A stretch of 64,000 bases of DNA, from the NCBI GenBank assembly GCA_964606895.1, contig CAZSHX010000007.1, forward strand, positions 19,464 to 83,463. The letters run 5' to 3'. Below, piece by piece: positions 1-9,203 of the stretch. The stretch comes from CAZSHX01 sp964606895 (GTDB lineage: Bacteria > Bacteroidota > Ignavibacteria > Kapaibacteriales > UBA2268). The notes beneath the pieces are model-generated. The model did no database searches. It was not told where the DNA came from and saw nothing but the letters and a program-made list of their open reading frames with translations. How positions within the stretch are numbered: position 1 is the first letter of the stretch; every line of letters begins with the position of its first letter. Position numbers and translations under genes: made by a program.

Positions 1-680
1 ACCCGATAGTTTCTACTACGTTTGAACTTGGGACAAAACAAGTCATGGCTTTTGATCGCTCGGTACTGAAAAGTTTAAATTACGACTTAGCAGGTTACTT
101 TATCGAAACCAAAAATGAACTTATTCCTTACCGCGAAGGCAGGTTCTATATTCCAACAGGAAAAACAAACAGAATGGGTATTGAAGCAGGGCTCAACGTT
201 CAGTTTGATTACAACTTAAGCGTGGATGTGTCTTTCACATATTCAAATAACAAGTATAAAGATTATGTTATTGACTCTGCGATTTACAGCAAAGTAACCA
301 CGAAAAATGATTACTCAAATAACAAAATGGCAGGTTTACCTGATGTATATTACTATTCAGCTTTGCGTTACTACAATCCCGAAATGCTTGGTGCACTTGC
401 AGAAATCAACATTCAGGGGGTTGGAAAGTACTTTGCAGATGATGCAAATCTTTACGAAGTTCCTTCTTACAGCATTTTTAATGCAAAAGTCGGAATTGAT
501 TTCAAAGCCAAACTTGGAACCGGATTCAACTTAAAACTCTGGTTAGCGGCAAACAATCTTACTGACAAAAGATATGCCGCCTCATCGTTCATAAATCCCC
601 TACTTTCAGCCGGAAAACCGATGTATCTCGAACCCGGACTGCCCAGAAATTTCGTTTTTGGATTCTCTGTAGGTTTGTAA
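1..680 (+). CDS. TonB-dependent outer-membrane receptor, C-terminal part (5' end outside window)
   Basis: The reading frame is open from the first bases of the window, so the gene starts upstream and the ATG at 45 is internal. The visible part of about 225 residues is the C-terminal end of a 22-stranded TonB-dependent barrel. It has alternating amphipathic strands rich in Tyr, Phe and Asn, a YFIETKNELIPY strand near the start, a late NNLTDKRYAAS turn typical of the penultimate strands, and a final strand FVFGFSVGL with hydrophobic residues for BAM recognition. Such receptors import siderophores, cobalamin or glycans. The plug and TonB box lie outside the window, so the substrate cannot be named. 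A hairpin terminator follows at 701-735. Confidence 0.85.
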   Translation, partial: PIVSTTFELGTKQVMAFDRSVLKSLNYDLAGYFIETKNELIPYREGRFYIPTGKTNRMGIEAGLNVQFDYNLSVDVSFTYSNNKYKDYVIDSAIYSKVTTKNDYSNNKMAGLPDVYYYSALRYYNPEMLGALAEINIQGVGKYFADDANLYEVPSYSIFNAKVGIDFKAKLGTGFNLKLWLAANNLTDKRYAASSFINPLLSAGKPMYLEPGLPRNFVFGFSVGL

Positions 681-700
681 TCATTACTCTGATGAAATCT

Positions 701-735
701 CCCAAGCCCTTTTTTCAAGAGGGTTTGGGGATTTA
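701..735. terminator. Bidirectional hairpin terminator between convergent genes
   Basis: CCCAAGCCCT (701-710) pairs with AGGGTTTGGG (720-729) through one G-U pair, with a T-rich loop. It sits between the receptor gene and xseA, which converge here, and could serve both. Confidence 0.65.
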
Positions 736-752
736 TCATCAACTATATGATT

Positions 753-1958
753 TTATTTCCCGCTTTTTTCTTTCTTGTGAATCCTGTCAATAAATGCACT
801 TGCTTTTTCATTTTTTCTGATAATATCAATTTGAATGAAATTGCCGAGTGATTCGAAATTCGAGATTAATTTCCCTTCGCTTTCAAGCAGAGCAAATCCT
901 TTATTCAATGGTGAATAGGGATTAAGTGATGAACAGTGAGCCTCGAGCGAACCGATTTTTTGCTTAAACAAATCCATCTTCGTTTGAACAGCATTCATCA
1001 TATCATCATCAATATCGTCAACATATTTTGTCAGCGTTGTCAACCTTTCGGAAAAACGTTTCATTGAGTAAGATTTCATTTTGTTTTCAATCAGGTCGCG
1101 AATTGAACTAACCTGCTTATTGATGGTTTTCGAAAGCTGATTTTTATTTTGCTCCAGAAAATCAAACAGATTTTCGATTGTGTGAGTTGTAACAAGTTCA
1201 GCGGCGGCAGTTGGTGTGGCGGCTCTCAAATCGGCAACAAAATCGGCAATCGTAAAATCAGTCTCGTGCCCTACGGCTGAAATTATTGGTACTTTAGCAT
1301 TAAATATAGCATCGGCAACAATCTCGGTGTTGTAAGCCCAAAGGTCTTCGATGGAGCCTCCTCCACGCCCTATGATGATGACATCAACTCCTGCATGCTG
1401 TAATTCATGAATGGCTTTAACAATGTCTTCTGCCGAGCCTTCGCCCTGAACAAGTGTAGGTCTGAAGTAAATCTCGCAAACAGGCAGTCTTCTTTTTGTT
1501 GTTGAAAATATATCCTTAACAGCGGCTCCGGTCGGTGATGTAGAAACGCCGATTTTCAGCGGTAAATCCGGAATTTCCTTTTTATATTCAAATTCGAAAT
1601 ATCCTTTCGTATCCAGCTTTTTCTTCAAAGCTTCGTAGGCAAGGTACAAATCTCCCAAACCCAAAGGAGTTATTGATTCGCAGTCAATTTGATAGTTACC
1701 TCTTGGAGGGTAAACGGTGAGATAACCTTTAACAATTACCTTCATGCCGTCGGAAGGCTGAAAAGTTAATTGTCTGTGCCGCCACATTGTACAGGCAATT
1801 TGGGCATTATCATCTTTTAGTGTAAAATAGCGATGTCCTGAAGTATGAGCTTTGAAATTTGAAATTTCGCCCTGAACCGAGACAAAGCCGATTTTTTCCT
1901 CAAACAAAACAGAAATTGCTCTGGTCAGTTCACTTACCGATATAACATTTGTATCCAT
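753..1958 (-). CDS. xseA: Exodeoxyribonuclease VII large subunit
   Basis: XseA is the catalytic subunit of exonuclease VII, which degrades single-stranded DNA to oligonucleotides in mismatch repair and recombination. The 401 residues are close to the usual 400-450. An N-terminal OB-fold domain (about 5-100) carries ISVSELTRAI and VQGEISNFKAHTSGHRYF. The catalytic domain carries STSPTGAAVKDI, the glycine-rich IIGRGGGSIEDLW (near 195-210) and SAVGHETDFTIADFVAD followed by RAATPTAAAEL. The C-terminal third is charged and helical, as expected for the coiled-coil region that binds XseB. No xseB is seen beside it, so the small subunit must be encoded elsewhere. It diverges from the DUF362 gene across a 120-bp gap. 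Confidence 0.95.
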   Translation of the reverse strand: MDTNVISVSELTRAISVLFEEKIGFVSVQGEISNFKAHTSGHRYFTLKDDNAQIACTMWRHRQLTFQPSDGMKVIVKGYLTVYPPRGNYQIDCESITPLGLGDLYLAYEALKKKLDTKGYFEFEYKKEIPDLPLKIGVSTSPTGAAVKDIFSTTKRRLPVCEIYFRPTLVQGEGSAEDIVKAIHELQHAGVDVIIIGRGGGSIEDLWAYNTEIVADAIFNAKVPIISAVGHETDFTIADFVADLRAATPTAAAELVTTHTIENLFDFLEQNKNQLSKTINKQVSSIRDLIENKMKSYSMKRFSERLTTLTKYVDDIDDDMMNAVQTKMDLFKQKIGSLEAHCSSLNPYSPLNKGFALLESEGKLISNFESLGNFIQIDIIRKNEKASAFIDRIHKKEKSGK

Positions 1959-2077
1959 ATTTTTTTTAGATCTTTAAGAAATATTTGAATTTTTTTACGA
2001 AAATTCTTTTTTTTTAAATTAATAGTTTGTAAATTAAGATGTTTTCTACAAACAATGCAAACTTTTTGAGAAATATT

Positions 2078-2986
2078 ATGAAAAGAAGAGATTTTTTATT
2101 GAATTCAGCCACAGCAGGAATTGCCGGAGCCGGTTTTTTATCCTCGTATAATCCTTCAGAACTCTTTGCCGGACAGGATAATCCTTATCTTGTAGCCGTC
2201 AAAGGAGGCGAGCCCGACATTATGTTCGACAAAGCTATCGAAGCAATGGGAGGAATGAAGAATTTTGTGAAAAAAGGACAAAAAGTTGTTGTAAAACCGA
2301 ATATCGGATGGGATGTTGAACCCGAACGTGCGGGTAATACAAATCCTTTGCTTGTTAAAAGAATTATCGAACAGTGCTTTTCGGCAGGAGCCAAGGAAGT
2401 TTATGTTTTTGATAATCCATGCGACAATATGCAAAAATGCTATTCCAGAAGCGGCATCGAAAAAGCTGTCAAAGATGCAGGCGGGAAAATGGCTCCGGGC
2501 AAAGGCGAAAGCTATTATCATCCGATAACCATCAAAGGTACAAAAAAGATTAAAGATGCCAAAGTACACGAACTAATCCTCAATGCAGATGTTTTTATCA
2601 ATGTTCCTGTTTTGAAGCACCACAGTTCAGCCAAAATTACGGTTTCCATGAAAAATTTGATGGGGATTGTGTGGGACAGAGGTTTTTGGCATAGAACCGA
2701 TTTACATCAATGTATTGCCGAATTTGCATCATGGAAAAAGCCACAGTTGAATATTGTTGATGCTTACAGGATAATGAAAAAAAACGGTCCACGCGGTGTA
2801 TCCAAAGATGATGTTCTTCTTTCGAAATCCTTACTGATGTCCACCGATATGGTTGCAATTGATGCGGCGGCGGCAAAACTTTTCGGTTCAGAACCGGGCG
2901 ATATTCCTTACATTAAAATTGCACATGATATTAAAGTTGGAAGAATGGATTTGGAAAACCTGAACATAAAGAGAATAAAAATTTGA
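2078..2986 (+). CDS. Tat-exported DUF362 domain protein
   Basis: The N-terminus MKRRDFLLNSATAGIAGAGF is a twin-arginine signal: an RR pair followed by FL, then a weakly hydrophobic Ala/Gly stretch. I therefore start at the ATG at 2078 rather than at the upstream in-frame ATG at 2039, which would put 13 residues before the signal. The mature part matches DUF362, with VVVKPNIGWDVEP, a SAGAKEVYVFDN strand, DVFINVPVLKHHSSAKIT and SMKNLMGIVWDRGFWH. DUF362 proteins often occur with ferredoxin-like or redox partners, but their reaction is not established. No Fe-S cysteine motif is visible here. The stop overlaps the next gene's start (TGATG), implying translational coupling with a lipoprotein nuclease/phosphatase. 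Confidence 0.85.
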   Translation: MKRRDFLLNSATAGIAGAGFLSSYNPSELFAGQDNPYLVAVKGGEPDIMFDKAIEAMGGMKNFVKKGQKVVVKPNIGWDVEPERAGNTNPLLVKRIIEQCFSAGAKEVYVFDNPCDNMQKCYSRSGIEKAVKDAGGKMAPGKGESYYHPITIKGTKKIKDAKVHELILNADVFINVPVLKHHSSAKITVSMKNLMGIVWDRGFWHRTDLHQCIAEFASWKKPQLNIVDAYRIMKKNGPRGVSKDDVLLSKSLLMSTDMVAIDAAAAKLFGSEPGDIPYIKIAHDIKVGRMDLENLNIKRIKI

Positions 2987-3867
2987 TGAAAAAATATTTA
3001 GTTTTTATTTTTCTTGTCGTACTTCTTTCCTGCTCAAAAGAAAAAGAACAGGTCATTATTTCTGACGGCACTCTCACTGTCGGAACATTCAATCTTGAAT
3101 GGCTCGGCGACGGAGTTAGAGACAGGAATTCCCGTACTGAATCAGACTATAAAAATATTGCAGAAATAATTATCAAAACCAAAGCTGATATTTTGGCTGT
3201 TCAGGAAATTGAAAATCCAGCCGCTTTGATGAAAGTTATCCGATATTTGCCGAACTACTCATTCTATGTTGGTCGAGGCGGAGCTCAGCAAAATTTGGGA
3301 TTTATTTTAAAAAAAAATGTTCAAGTCAAATTTCTTGGAGAATATGCCCCGCTTGCAGTTGAATACCGCCGAACCAGACCGGGTTTGGTTGTTACGTGCA
3401 AGAAAGACAATTTTGATTTCATCTTTATGGCGGTTCACCTAAAATCTTCTTCTCACTGGGATAATACCGAAGAAAAACAGGAATCCGCCAAAGAAATCAG
3501 AACCGAACAAGCAGAGGTTTTAGCACATTGGGCTGATTCAACTTTGCAAAATGGAAAAGAAAAAGATTTAATCATTGCCGGCGATTTCAACGACACACCT
3601 GTAAGAAAAAAAGAAAACTGTCTGTTGCCTTTGATGAACGATAAAAATCTTAATTTTATTACTGCAGAAATGAAAAGTTGCAAGTATCGTTCGATGTACG
3701 GCATTGACCATATTATTCTTTCGTCTTCTGCCTCTGCCAGATTTATTAAAAATACTGAAAGAGCTTACGATTTCAGAAGTTCTCTGACAAAGGAGCAGGC
3801 AGAAAAAATTTCTGACCATTGTCCTGTTTTGTTACAGCTTGATGCGAAAAAATCTGACAATGATTGA
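2986..3867 (+). CDS. Lipoprotein of the endonuclease/exonuclease/phosphatase family
   Basis: MKKYLVFIFLVVLLSCSKEK is a lipoprotein signal with lipobox LLSC, so the enzyme is probably membrane-anchored in the periplasm. The mature domain has the EEP fold motifs in order: VGTFNLEWLGDG (metal-site Asn), ADILAVQEIEN (metal-binding Glu), VHLKSSSHW (catalytic His region), DLIIAGDFNDTP (Asp and Asn) and KISDHCPVLLQL (the terminal Asp-His pair). All catalytic positions look intact. Members cleave phosphodiesters or phosphomonoesters in DNA, lipids or other substrates, and sequence alone does not decide which. I use the ATG at 2986, which overlaps the DUF362 stop by one base, rather than the TTG at 2983. 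Confidence 0.85.
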   Translation: MKKYLVFIFLVVLLSCSKEKEQVIISDGTLTVGTFNLEWLGDGVRDRNSRTESDYKNIAEIIIKTKADILAVQEIENPAALMKVIRYLPNYSFYVGRGGAQQNLGFILKKNVQVKFLGEYAPLAVEYRRTRPGLVVTCKKDNFDFIFMAVHLKSSSHWDNTEEKQESAKEIRTEQAEVLAHWADSTLQNGKEKDLIIAGDFNDTPVRKKENCLLPLMNDKNLNFITAEMKSCKYRSMYGIDHIILSSSASARFIKNTERAYDFRSSLTKEQAEKISDHCPVLLQLDAKKSDND

Positions 3868-3951
3868 AAATGATGAACTTGTTTACAATGAAATTATGAA
3901 TTTTTCATCTTATATTCTTTAAATTATCAAAAACATTAAAAAGGTAAATTT

Positions 3952-4293
3952 ATGTCCTTAATGAAAATGGAAAAAAAAGACGGATATTCGATTTTATCGC
4001 TCGAAGGCGATTTTGTTGGCGGCGATGAGATTAATGAACTACGTGATACATTAAAAGATTTTGCAAAAATTCCACCCCACAATAAATTAGTTGTTGATTT
4101 GCATCTGGTTTCTTATTTAAACTCAACTGCCTTAGGTGTTTTTCTTTCGGCAAATGCAGTTTTTGAGAAAAATGACGGTAAATTGTTGCTTTGTGCATCC
4201 AGCAGTTATTTGGATAATATCTTTGCAATAACCAAACTTACTTTGATTTTTCCATTGTATAAAACCGTTGAAGATGCTATTGCCGCGATTTAA
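3952..4293 (+). CDS. STAS-domain anti-sigma factor antagonist
   Basis: This is a 113-residue single-domain STAS protein of the SpoIIAA/RsbV type. Such proteins bind a partner-switching anti-sigma kinase and are controlled by phosphorylation of one serine. The phosphorylation segment reads SYLNSTALGVFL, with Asn57-Ser58-Thr59 at the expected site. It is preceded by a VVDLHLV strand that corresponds to the usual DL..V strand. An AAAAGG ribosome site precedes the ATG. No anti-sigma kinase or PP2C phosphatase lies in the window, so its partners must be elsewhere. meaB follows after 11 bp and may share the transcript, with no obvious functional link. Confidence 0.85.
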   Translation: MSLMKMEKKDGYSILSLEGDFVGGDEINELRDTLKDFAKIPPHNKLVVDLHLVSYLNSTALGVFLSANAVFEKNDGKLLLCASSSYLDNIFAITKLTLIFPLYKTVEDAIAAI

Positions 4294-4304
4294 TTAATCA
4301 TATC

Positions 4305-5402
4305 ATGCCATACAGAAAAAAACCTGAATGGGCACCTATTGATAGCGGAAATGAGTTTGCATCTCATGTTATGCCGCAGTATTCTAATGTAAAAAAAGAG
4401 ATTAAATCTTCTTCGGACAAACGGAGATTGCTTTCTGTTCAGGAGTATTCCGAAGGCATTCGGAATGGCAACAGAGCCATTCTTGCACAGGCTATAACCT
4501 TAATCGAAAGTAACTCTGCTAAGCATAATTCAAAAGCACAGGAATTATTGAAACTCATTTTGCCCGATTCGGGCAAATCAATTCGGATTGCCGTTACAGG
4601 TGCTCCCGGGGCAGGCAAAAGCACCTTTATTGAAGTGTTTGGAAATTTCCTTTGCCGAAATGGTCATAAAGTTGCTGTTCTGGCAATTGACCCCAGCAGT
4701 AACCGTTCAAAAGGCTCAATACTTGGCGATAAAACAAGAATGGAATCGTTATCCCGTCAGGAAAATGCATTCATCAGGCCTTCACCTTCTTCAGGCAATT
4801 TGGGAGGTGTAGCAAAAAAAACTCGAGAGACAATCCTGCTTTGCGAAGCGGCAGGGTTTGATGTGATATTATTGGAAACAATAGGTGTCGGACAAAGCGA
4901 AATCACAGCACGTTCAATGGTTGATTTTTATATGCTTGTTCTTCTCCCCGGCGAAGGCGATGAATTGCAGGGAATCAAAAAAGGTTCGGTGGAACTTGCC
5001 GACTGCCTGATAATCAATAAAGCCGACGGCGACCATATTCAACTTGCCAATATAACAAAACATTCTTACGAGCAGGCAGTACATTATATTATGCCTGCAA
5101 CCGAAGGCTGGTCAACAAATGTATTGACCGTATCCTCGCTAAATGAAACCAATCTCGATTCTGTTTGGGATACAATTCAAGCTTTTCAGGAGTCAACAAA
5201 AAAATCGGGAGTCTTTTTCCAAAGACGAACCGAGCAAACTCTCGACTGGCTCTATTCAATGATTGATGATAAGCTTAAACAAAACTTTTACACACATCCC
5301 CAAATCATTCAGAATAAAACAGCTATTGAAACAATGGTCAAGAATGGAGAACTAACTCCTTCTCTTGCGGTTGAAAAAATGTTTGATTATTATTTGAAAT
5401 AA
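4305..5402 (+). CDS. meaB: MeaB/ArgK-type P-loop GTPase, methylmalonyl-CoA mutase chaperone
   Basis: MeaB is a G3E-family GTPase that protects and reloads adenosylcobalamin-dependent methylmalonyl-CoA mutase. The 365 residues include a Walker A motif TGAPGAGKST (about 98-107), the family signature DPSSNRSKGSILGDKTRM (switch region), a base-side IRPSPSSGNLGGVA stretch, ETIGVGQSE (Walker B/switch II) and NKADGD (guanine specificity). The C-terminus is helical, as in the dimerisation arm. The N-terminal extension of about 45 residues before the helical domain is longer than in many homologues. No mutase subunit genes are nearby. The stop lies 4 bp from the convergent PorZ-like gene, and I see no terminator between them. 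Confidence 0.9.
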   Translation: MPYRKKPEWAPIDSGNEFASHVMPQYSNVKKEIKSSSDKRRLLSVQEYSEGIRNGNRAILAQAITLIESNSAKHNSKAQELLKLILPDSGKSIRIAVTGAPGAGKSTFIEVFGNFLCRNGHKVAVLAIDPSSNRSKGSILGDKTRMESLSRQENAFIRPSPSSGNLGGVAKKTRETILLCEAAGFDVILLETIGVGQSEITARSMVDFYMLVLLPGEGDELQGIKKGSVELADCLIINKADGDHIQLANITKHSYEQAVHYIMPATEGWSTNVLTVSSLNETNLDSVWDTIQAFQESTKKSGVFFQRRTEQTLDWLYSMIDDKLKQNFYTHPQIIQNKTAIETMVKNGELTPSLAVEKMFDYYLK

Positions 5403-5406
5403 TAAG

Positions 5407-7665
5407 TTATCTTACAACGGCAAATTTCCCAACTGAAGTAGCACTTTGTGAAGTCGAAGATGTTACTACAAGAAAAATACCGGAAGACACAAATTCTCCT
5501 CGTTCGTTTCTGCCGTCCCAGATAGCTTTCCTGCCAGAAGTTTTGATGTTTTTAACAAGTTCGCCATTTAAGGTAACGATTGCTAAATCAGTATCATAAG
5601 AAAGTCCTTCGATAGACAATGTACCATCATTTTCAGGATTGTAAGGCTGGGGATAAATATCTAATTTGTAATCAGTTAAAGGTTCGATGGAAAGACTTGA
5701 AACAGAATTCAGACCAATTTTTGTTCCAAAATATATTTTGCCTGTTTTGGGGTCGCTTGCAAGTGAAAGAACTTCATCCGAAAGTAGCGGACTGCTCTTT
5801 TGAGTGATATATCCCAATACTTCACTTCCATCGGGATTAATAATCCAGACACCTTCGTTTGTAGCAATCCATTTATTATTCAAAGCATCAATCATTATAT
5901 CGTTAATTGCCAACTGAGAAATTAATGTAACTTTGCGAATGAAAGGATTTGCATTTCGCAAGACTGCCCCGGGATTTAGAATTACTGCAAGCCCAGAGGG
6001 AGTACCAATCCAGACAACGCCTGTTTTATCAACGGCAAGAGCAGTGATTGTAACATTTGGAAGATTAGAATTTGAAGTCGAGTAGTTACCCCATTTATCA
6101 TCAGAAGTTTTATCGAAAGTATTCATTTCATTGAAATAATACAACCCGCCTGAAGTTGTTGAACCGAGCCATTTGGTACCGTTATCGTCAATAGCAAGAG
6201 TCAGGTAGTCACGGCTGAAAACCGAATTCATATTTTCGAAGGAATAAAAAGTGCCTTTGGAATCTTTACCTACCAGAAGAGGTCCTCGGCTGTTTGGAGC
6301 GTAATTTACAATCCAGTCAATCCCGTTTCTTTTGTCATAAGCTGATTGACCGGTGATTATGAAATTCTGGTCAGAACTTATACCAACAAGAGGAGAGTTC
6401 GAAGTGTCAAATCTTTCGTAGGAGTAATTATTATTCATTTTTTCTACTCCAATAAATCCACTTCCCCAACTACTGGCAAACACCTTACCAATAGGATTTG
6501 AAGAGATTCTAAAGAAATTTAACCCACGATTATTCGATAAGTCTTTTATAATGTTTTCCCATTTATCATTTTCAAACTTCATCAATCCTTTTCTCTGAGA
6601 CTCTGTTCCTGAGGCAGTCCAAAGGGTGCCATAACTGTCAACGGCTAATCCGCTAAAGGAACTTAAAGATGGACAATTAGGTTTGAATTGTTTGAATCCT
6701 GAAGAATCAATTAGTACAACACCGGCATCCTTCAGATTAGCTATCACGTAATCTGTGCTGATAGATGTAACACTGGCAATAAAAGATGAATCAAGTATTT
6801 TATTAAACTCATAAATCGGATTGTAATTAAAAGGAATTAGGTTGAATTCTGTAGCAAAACATAATTTGTTGTTATAAACAAACAGACCTTTAACTGAAGC
6901 ATATCTATCCTGAACAGGTATTTCCATTACAACGGAAAATGAATCTTTATCAAATTTGTAAATGTGATATTTTGAAGATGCAAAAATTGTATCATTGAAA
7001 TCAACAAGAAAATTTGCATCATTATCTTGTAAACCATTGGAAATAGTGTAATTTTGCCAATTATCCGGATTAATTATTGAATTTTGCAGATTTACTTTTG
7101 CTATGCCAGACTTTGTTGTAACCCAAAGTTCGTTTCGGGATTTTATGACTCTTTTAACACCTGTATTGGGTGCAAAAGTACCGATTCTGGGTGGAGTTTT
7201 TAGAAATACACCTTTAGTCTGGTCAAGAACAGAAAGACCAAATCCACCTGCAACATAAGCTATGTCGCCATCAAAAAGAATGTCATTTATCTGAGGTTCT
7301 GTAAAACGGGAATTTTTAATGTCAGTAATATGAGACCAGTTCATGTCTTCGGTGGCAATATCCAGATTGCCGTCAAAACCACCGATATAAATCGTTTTTT
7401 TTGAGGGATTGCACCTTATGGTAGTAACATCCAAAGTTAGAAGTCCATTAATATTGGTTAGATTTGAATAAGTTTCGGATTGAGGATCGTAAACAAATAC
7501 ACCGCCTGAAGTTCCGACCCAAATTCTTCCACGAGAATCAACAGAGGAAGACCTTACATCAAAAAGTGATGCATAAGTTTGCCAATTGTTTAGGTACAAT
7601 TGAGAAAATATCGGAAACTGTACAAAGCAAATAAAAATAAGAGCTGAATAAAAAAGCTTTTTCAT
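5407..7665 (-). CDS. PorZ-like double beta-propeller protein with T9SS-type C-terminal domain
   Basis: After a signal peptide (about 1-21, ending in FPIFSQ) come two beta-propellers built of repeats such as SRGRIWVGTSGGVFVYDP, YIGGFDGNLDIAT, VAGGFGLSVLD and GVVWIGTPSGLAVI. The protein then ends in a FlgD/T9SS-type domain (DIYPQPYNPENDGTLSI, then IWDGRNERGEFVSSGIFLVV). This order, and the opening W.TYASLFDVRSSSVDS, resemble PorZ, the surface protein that delivers anionic LPS to the T9SS sortase in Porphyromonas gingivalis. Generic two-component regulator propeller proteins share the repeat, so the name is tentative. It follows ribH by 70 bp on the same strand, and no other T9SS core gene is close by. 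Confidence 0.65.
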   Translation of the reverse strand: MKKLFYSALIFICFVQFPIFSQLYLNNWQTYASLFDVRSSSVDSRGRIWVGTSGGVFVYDPQSETYSNLTNINGLLTLDVTTIRCNPSKKTIYIGGFDGNLDIATEDMNWSHITDIKNSRFTEPQINDILFDGDIAYVAGGFGLSVLDQTKGVFLKTPPRIGTFAPNTGVKRVIKSRNELWVTTKSGIAKVNLQNSIINPDNWQNYTISNGLQDNDANFLVDFNDTIFASSKYHIYKFDKDSFSVVMEIPVQDRYASVKGLFVYNNKLCFATEFNLIPFNYNPIYEFNKILDSSFIASVTSISTDYVIANLKDAGVVLIDSSGFKQFKPNCPSLSSFSGLAVDSYGTLWTASGTESQRKGLMKFENDKWENIIKDLSNNRGLNFFRISSNPIGKVFASSWGSGFIGVEKMNNNYSYERFDTSNSPLVGISSDQNFIITGQSAYDKRNGIDWIVNYAPNSRGPLLVGKDSKGTFYSFENMNSVFSRDYLTLAIDDNGTKWLGSTTSGGLYYFNEMNTFDKTSDDKWGNYSTSNSNLPNVTITALAVDKTGVVWIGTPSGLAVILNPGAVLRNANPFIRKVTLISQLAINDIMIDALNNKWIATNEGVWIINPDGSEVLGYITQKSSPLLSDEVLSLASDPKTGKIYFGTKIGLNSVSSLSIEPLTDYKLDIYPQPYNPENDGTLSIEGLSYDTDLAIVTLNGELVKNIKTSGRKAIWDGRNERGEFVSSGIFLVVTSSTSQSATSVGKFAVVR

Positions 7666-7735
7666 TAGTTAACCTGTTAAATTAAATAAAAAACAAGTAT
7701 CAAAATTCCATCTGTTCAACTCTCCAAGTTTAAAA

Positions 7736-8203
7736 TTATTTAATTGCACTGAACAATGAAATCATTTCAATAGCCGATTGAGCCGCTTCAAAACCCTTGT
7801 TCCCTGATTTTGAACCGGAACGTTCAATTGCCTGTTCGATTGTATCAGTAGTTAGGACGCCCATAATACAAGGGACATTTGTATCAAGATTTACTTTGGC
7901 AATGCCTTTAGTAACCTCGGAAGCTATGTAGTCAAAATGAGGAGTTGAACCTCGAATAACAGCACCAAGAGCAATAACGGCATCATAATTTCCTGAAGAG
8001 GCAAATTTTTGTACTACGAGAGGAATCTCGAATGCACCAGGGCAATATGCCACAGTTATTTTATCGTCATCGGCATTATGTCTTTTCAGTGCGTCTAATG
8101 CACCGTCAAGAAGTTTGCTGACAATAAACTGGTTCCAACGGGAAACAACGATAGCGAATCTCTTCCCTTTTGCTTCAAAAACGCCTTCAATCACTTTTGG
8201 CAT
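7736..8203 (-). CDS. ribH: 6,7-dimethyl-8-ribityllumazine synthase
   Basis: RibH condenses 5-amino-6-ribitylamino-uracil with 3,4-dihydroxy-2-butanone 4-phosphate in the penultimate step of riboflavin synthesis, as an icosahedral or pentameric assembly. The 155 residues match the family length. The motifs are IVVSRWNQFIVSKLLDGA (substrate strand), YCPGAFEIPLVVQ, ALGAVIRGSTPHFDYI with the catalytic His89, and PCIMGVLTTDTIEQAIERSG, followed by NKGFEAAQSAIEM. A good GAGGA ribosome site lies upstream of the ATG. The other rib genes are not in the window, and no FMN riboswitch is visible in the divergent upstream region. Confidence 0.95.
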   Translation of the reverse strand: MPKVIEGVFEAKGKRFAIVVSRWNQFIVSKLLDGALDALKRHNADDDKITVAYCPGAFEIPLVVQKFASSGNYDAVIALGAVIRGSTPHFDYIASEVTKGIAKVNLDTNVPCIMGVLTTDTIEQAIERSGSKSGNKGFEAAQSAIEMISLFSAIK

Positions 8204-8358
8204 ATAGTCCTCTAATCCAAATTTTATACAAAGTAAAAGTTATTTTACAAATATATGTAAAAAAAATAGTAATTTTGTAATTGATTTGACGCATTCAATA
8301 GAATTTTGTTTTTATCCAAACGTCATTAACTTTTTTTTATAAAATTTTTGGAGGATTT

Positions 8359-9135
8359 ATGTTTTTACGCAGATTAAGCGTTATCTTAATTATTCTTGGG
8401 CTGTCAATCACAGCGGCATATTCGCAGAATAAAGTTGAATTTAAAAGCAAAGCTGACAGCGTTTCATATAGTATCGGTTTTAACGTTGGGCAGAACCTTT
8501 TGAATCAATTTCAATCAGATACTATTCCTAATAACCCCGCATTAGTGATTGAAGGCGTTAAAGACGGCGTATTGAAACAAACCGCTAAATTATCTCAGGA
8601 ACAAATGATGGGAATTATGATGGCTCTTCAGCAGGACATAATGGCTAAACGCGAAGTACAGAAAGCAGAAATGGAAAAACAAAGAAAAGTTTCCGGCGAA
8701 GCAAATAAGAAAAAAGGCGAAGATTTTCTTGCCGAAAATAAGAAAAAAGCTGGAATTCAAACAACTGCTTCAGGTTTACAGTATAAAGTAACCGCTATGG
8801 GAACAGGTCCAAAACCAACAACTGCTAATGAAGTTAAAGTTCATTACAAAGGTATGCTGATTGACGGTAAAGTATTCGATAGTTCTTACGATCGCAAAGA
8901 ACCTGTTACTTTCCCGGTAACCGGAGTTATCAAAGGTTGGACTGAAGTTCTTCAGCTTATGCCTGAAGGTTCAAAATGGACTGCATACATTCCTTCCGAA
9001 ATAGCTTATGGCGAAAGGGGAGCCGGAAAAGATATCGGACCTAATGAAGTTCTTGTTTTCGATATTGAACTTCTCCAGGTGATTGACAAAGGAAACGAAG
9101 TGAAAACACCTGCAATGGAACCAAAGAAAAAATAA
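8359..9135 (+). CDS. Periplasmic FKBP-type peptidyl-prolyl isomerase (FkpA/Mip-like)
   Basis: The protein has a signal peptide (about 1-22, ending in TAAYSQ), an N-terminal helical dimerisation domain (KADSVSYSIGFNVGQNLLNQ and a lysine/glutamate-rich connecting helix), and a C-terminal FKBP domain (about 145-245). The FKBP domain carries VKVHYKGMLIDGKVFDSSYD, GVIKGWTEVLQLMPEGSKW, IPSEIAYGERG and NEVLVFDIELL. This is the layout of FkpA and Mip, chaperone isomerases that assist folding of outer-membrane and secreted proteins. A strong GGAGG ribosome site precedes the ATG. The gene is monocistronic, ending at the 14-bp hairpin at 9204. The short Lys-rich tail is normal for the group. Confidence 0.9.
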   Translation: MFLRRLSVILIILGLSITAAYSQNKVEFKSKADSVSYSIGFNVGQNLLNQFQSDTIPNNPALVIEGVKDGVLKQTAKLSQEQMMGIMMALQQDIMAKREVQKAEMEKQRKVSGEANKKKGEDFLAENKKKAGIQTTASGLQYKVTAMGTGPKPTTANEVKVHYKGMLIDGKVFDSSYDRKEPVTFPVTGVIKGWTEVLQLMPEGSKWTAYIPSEIAYGERGAGKDIGPNEVLVFDIELLQVIDKGNEVKTPAMEPKKK

Positions 9136-9203
9136 TCAAAAAATTCACCCGAAATCATAAATTAGAGATTTTGGATTATGAAAAAAAGATTTTAAGTATA
9201 AGA

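Noticed and set aside
2039..2077. Longer N-terminus for the DUF362 protein
   Set aside because: It would place 13 residues before the twin-arginine signal; the ATG at 2078 gives a normal Tat leader.
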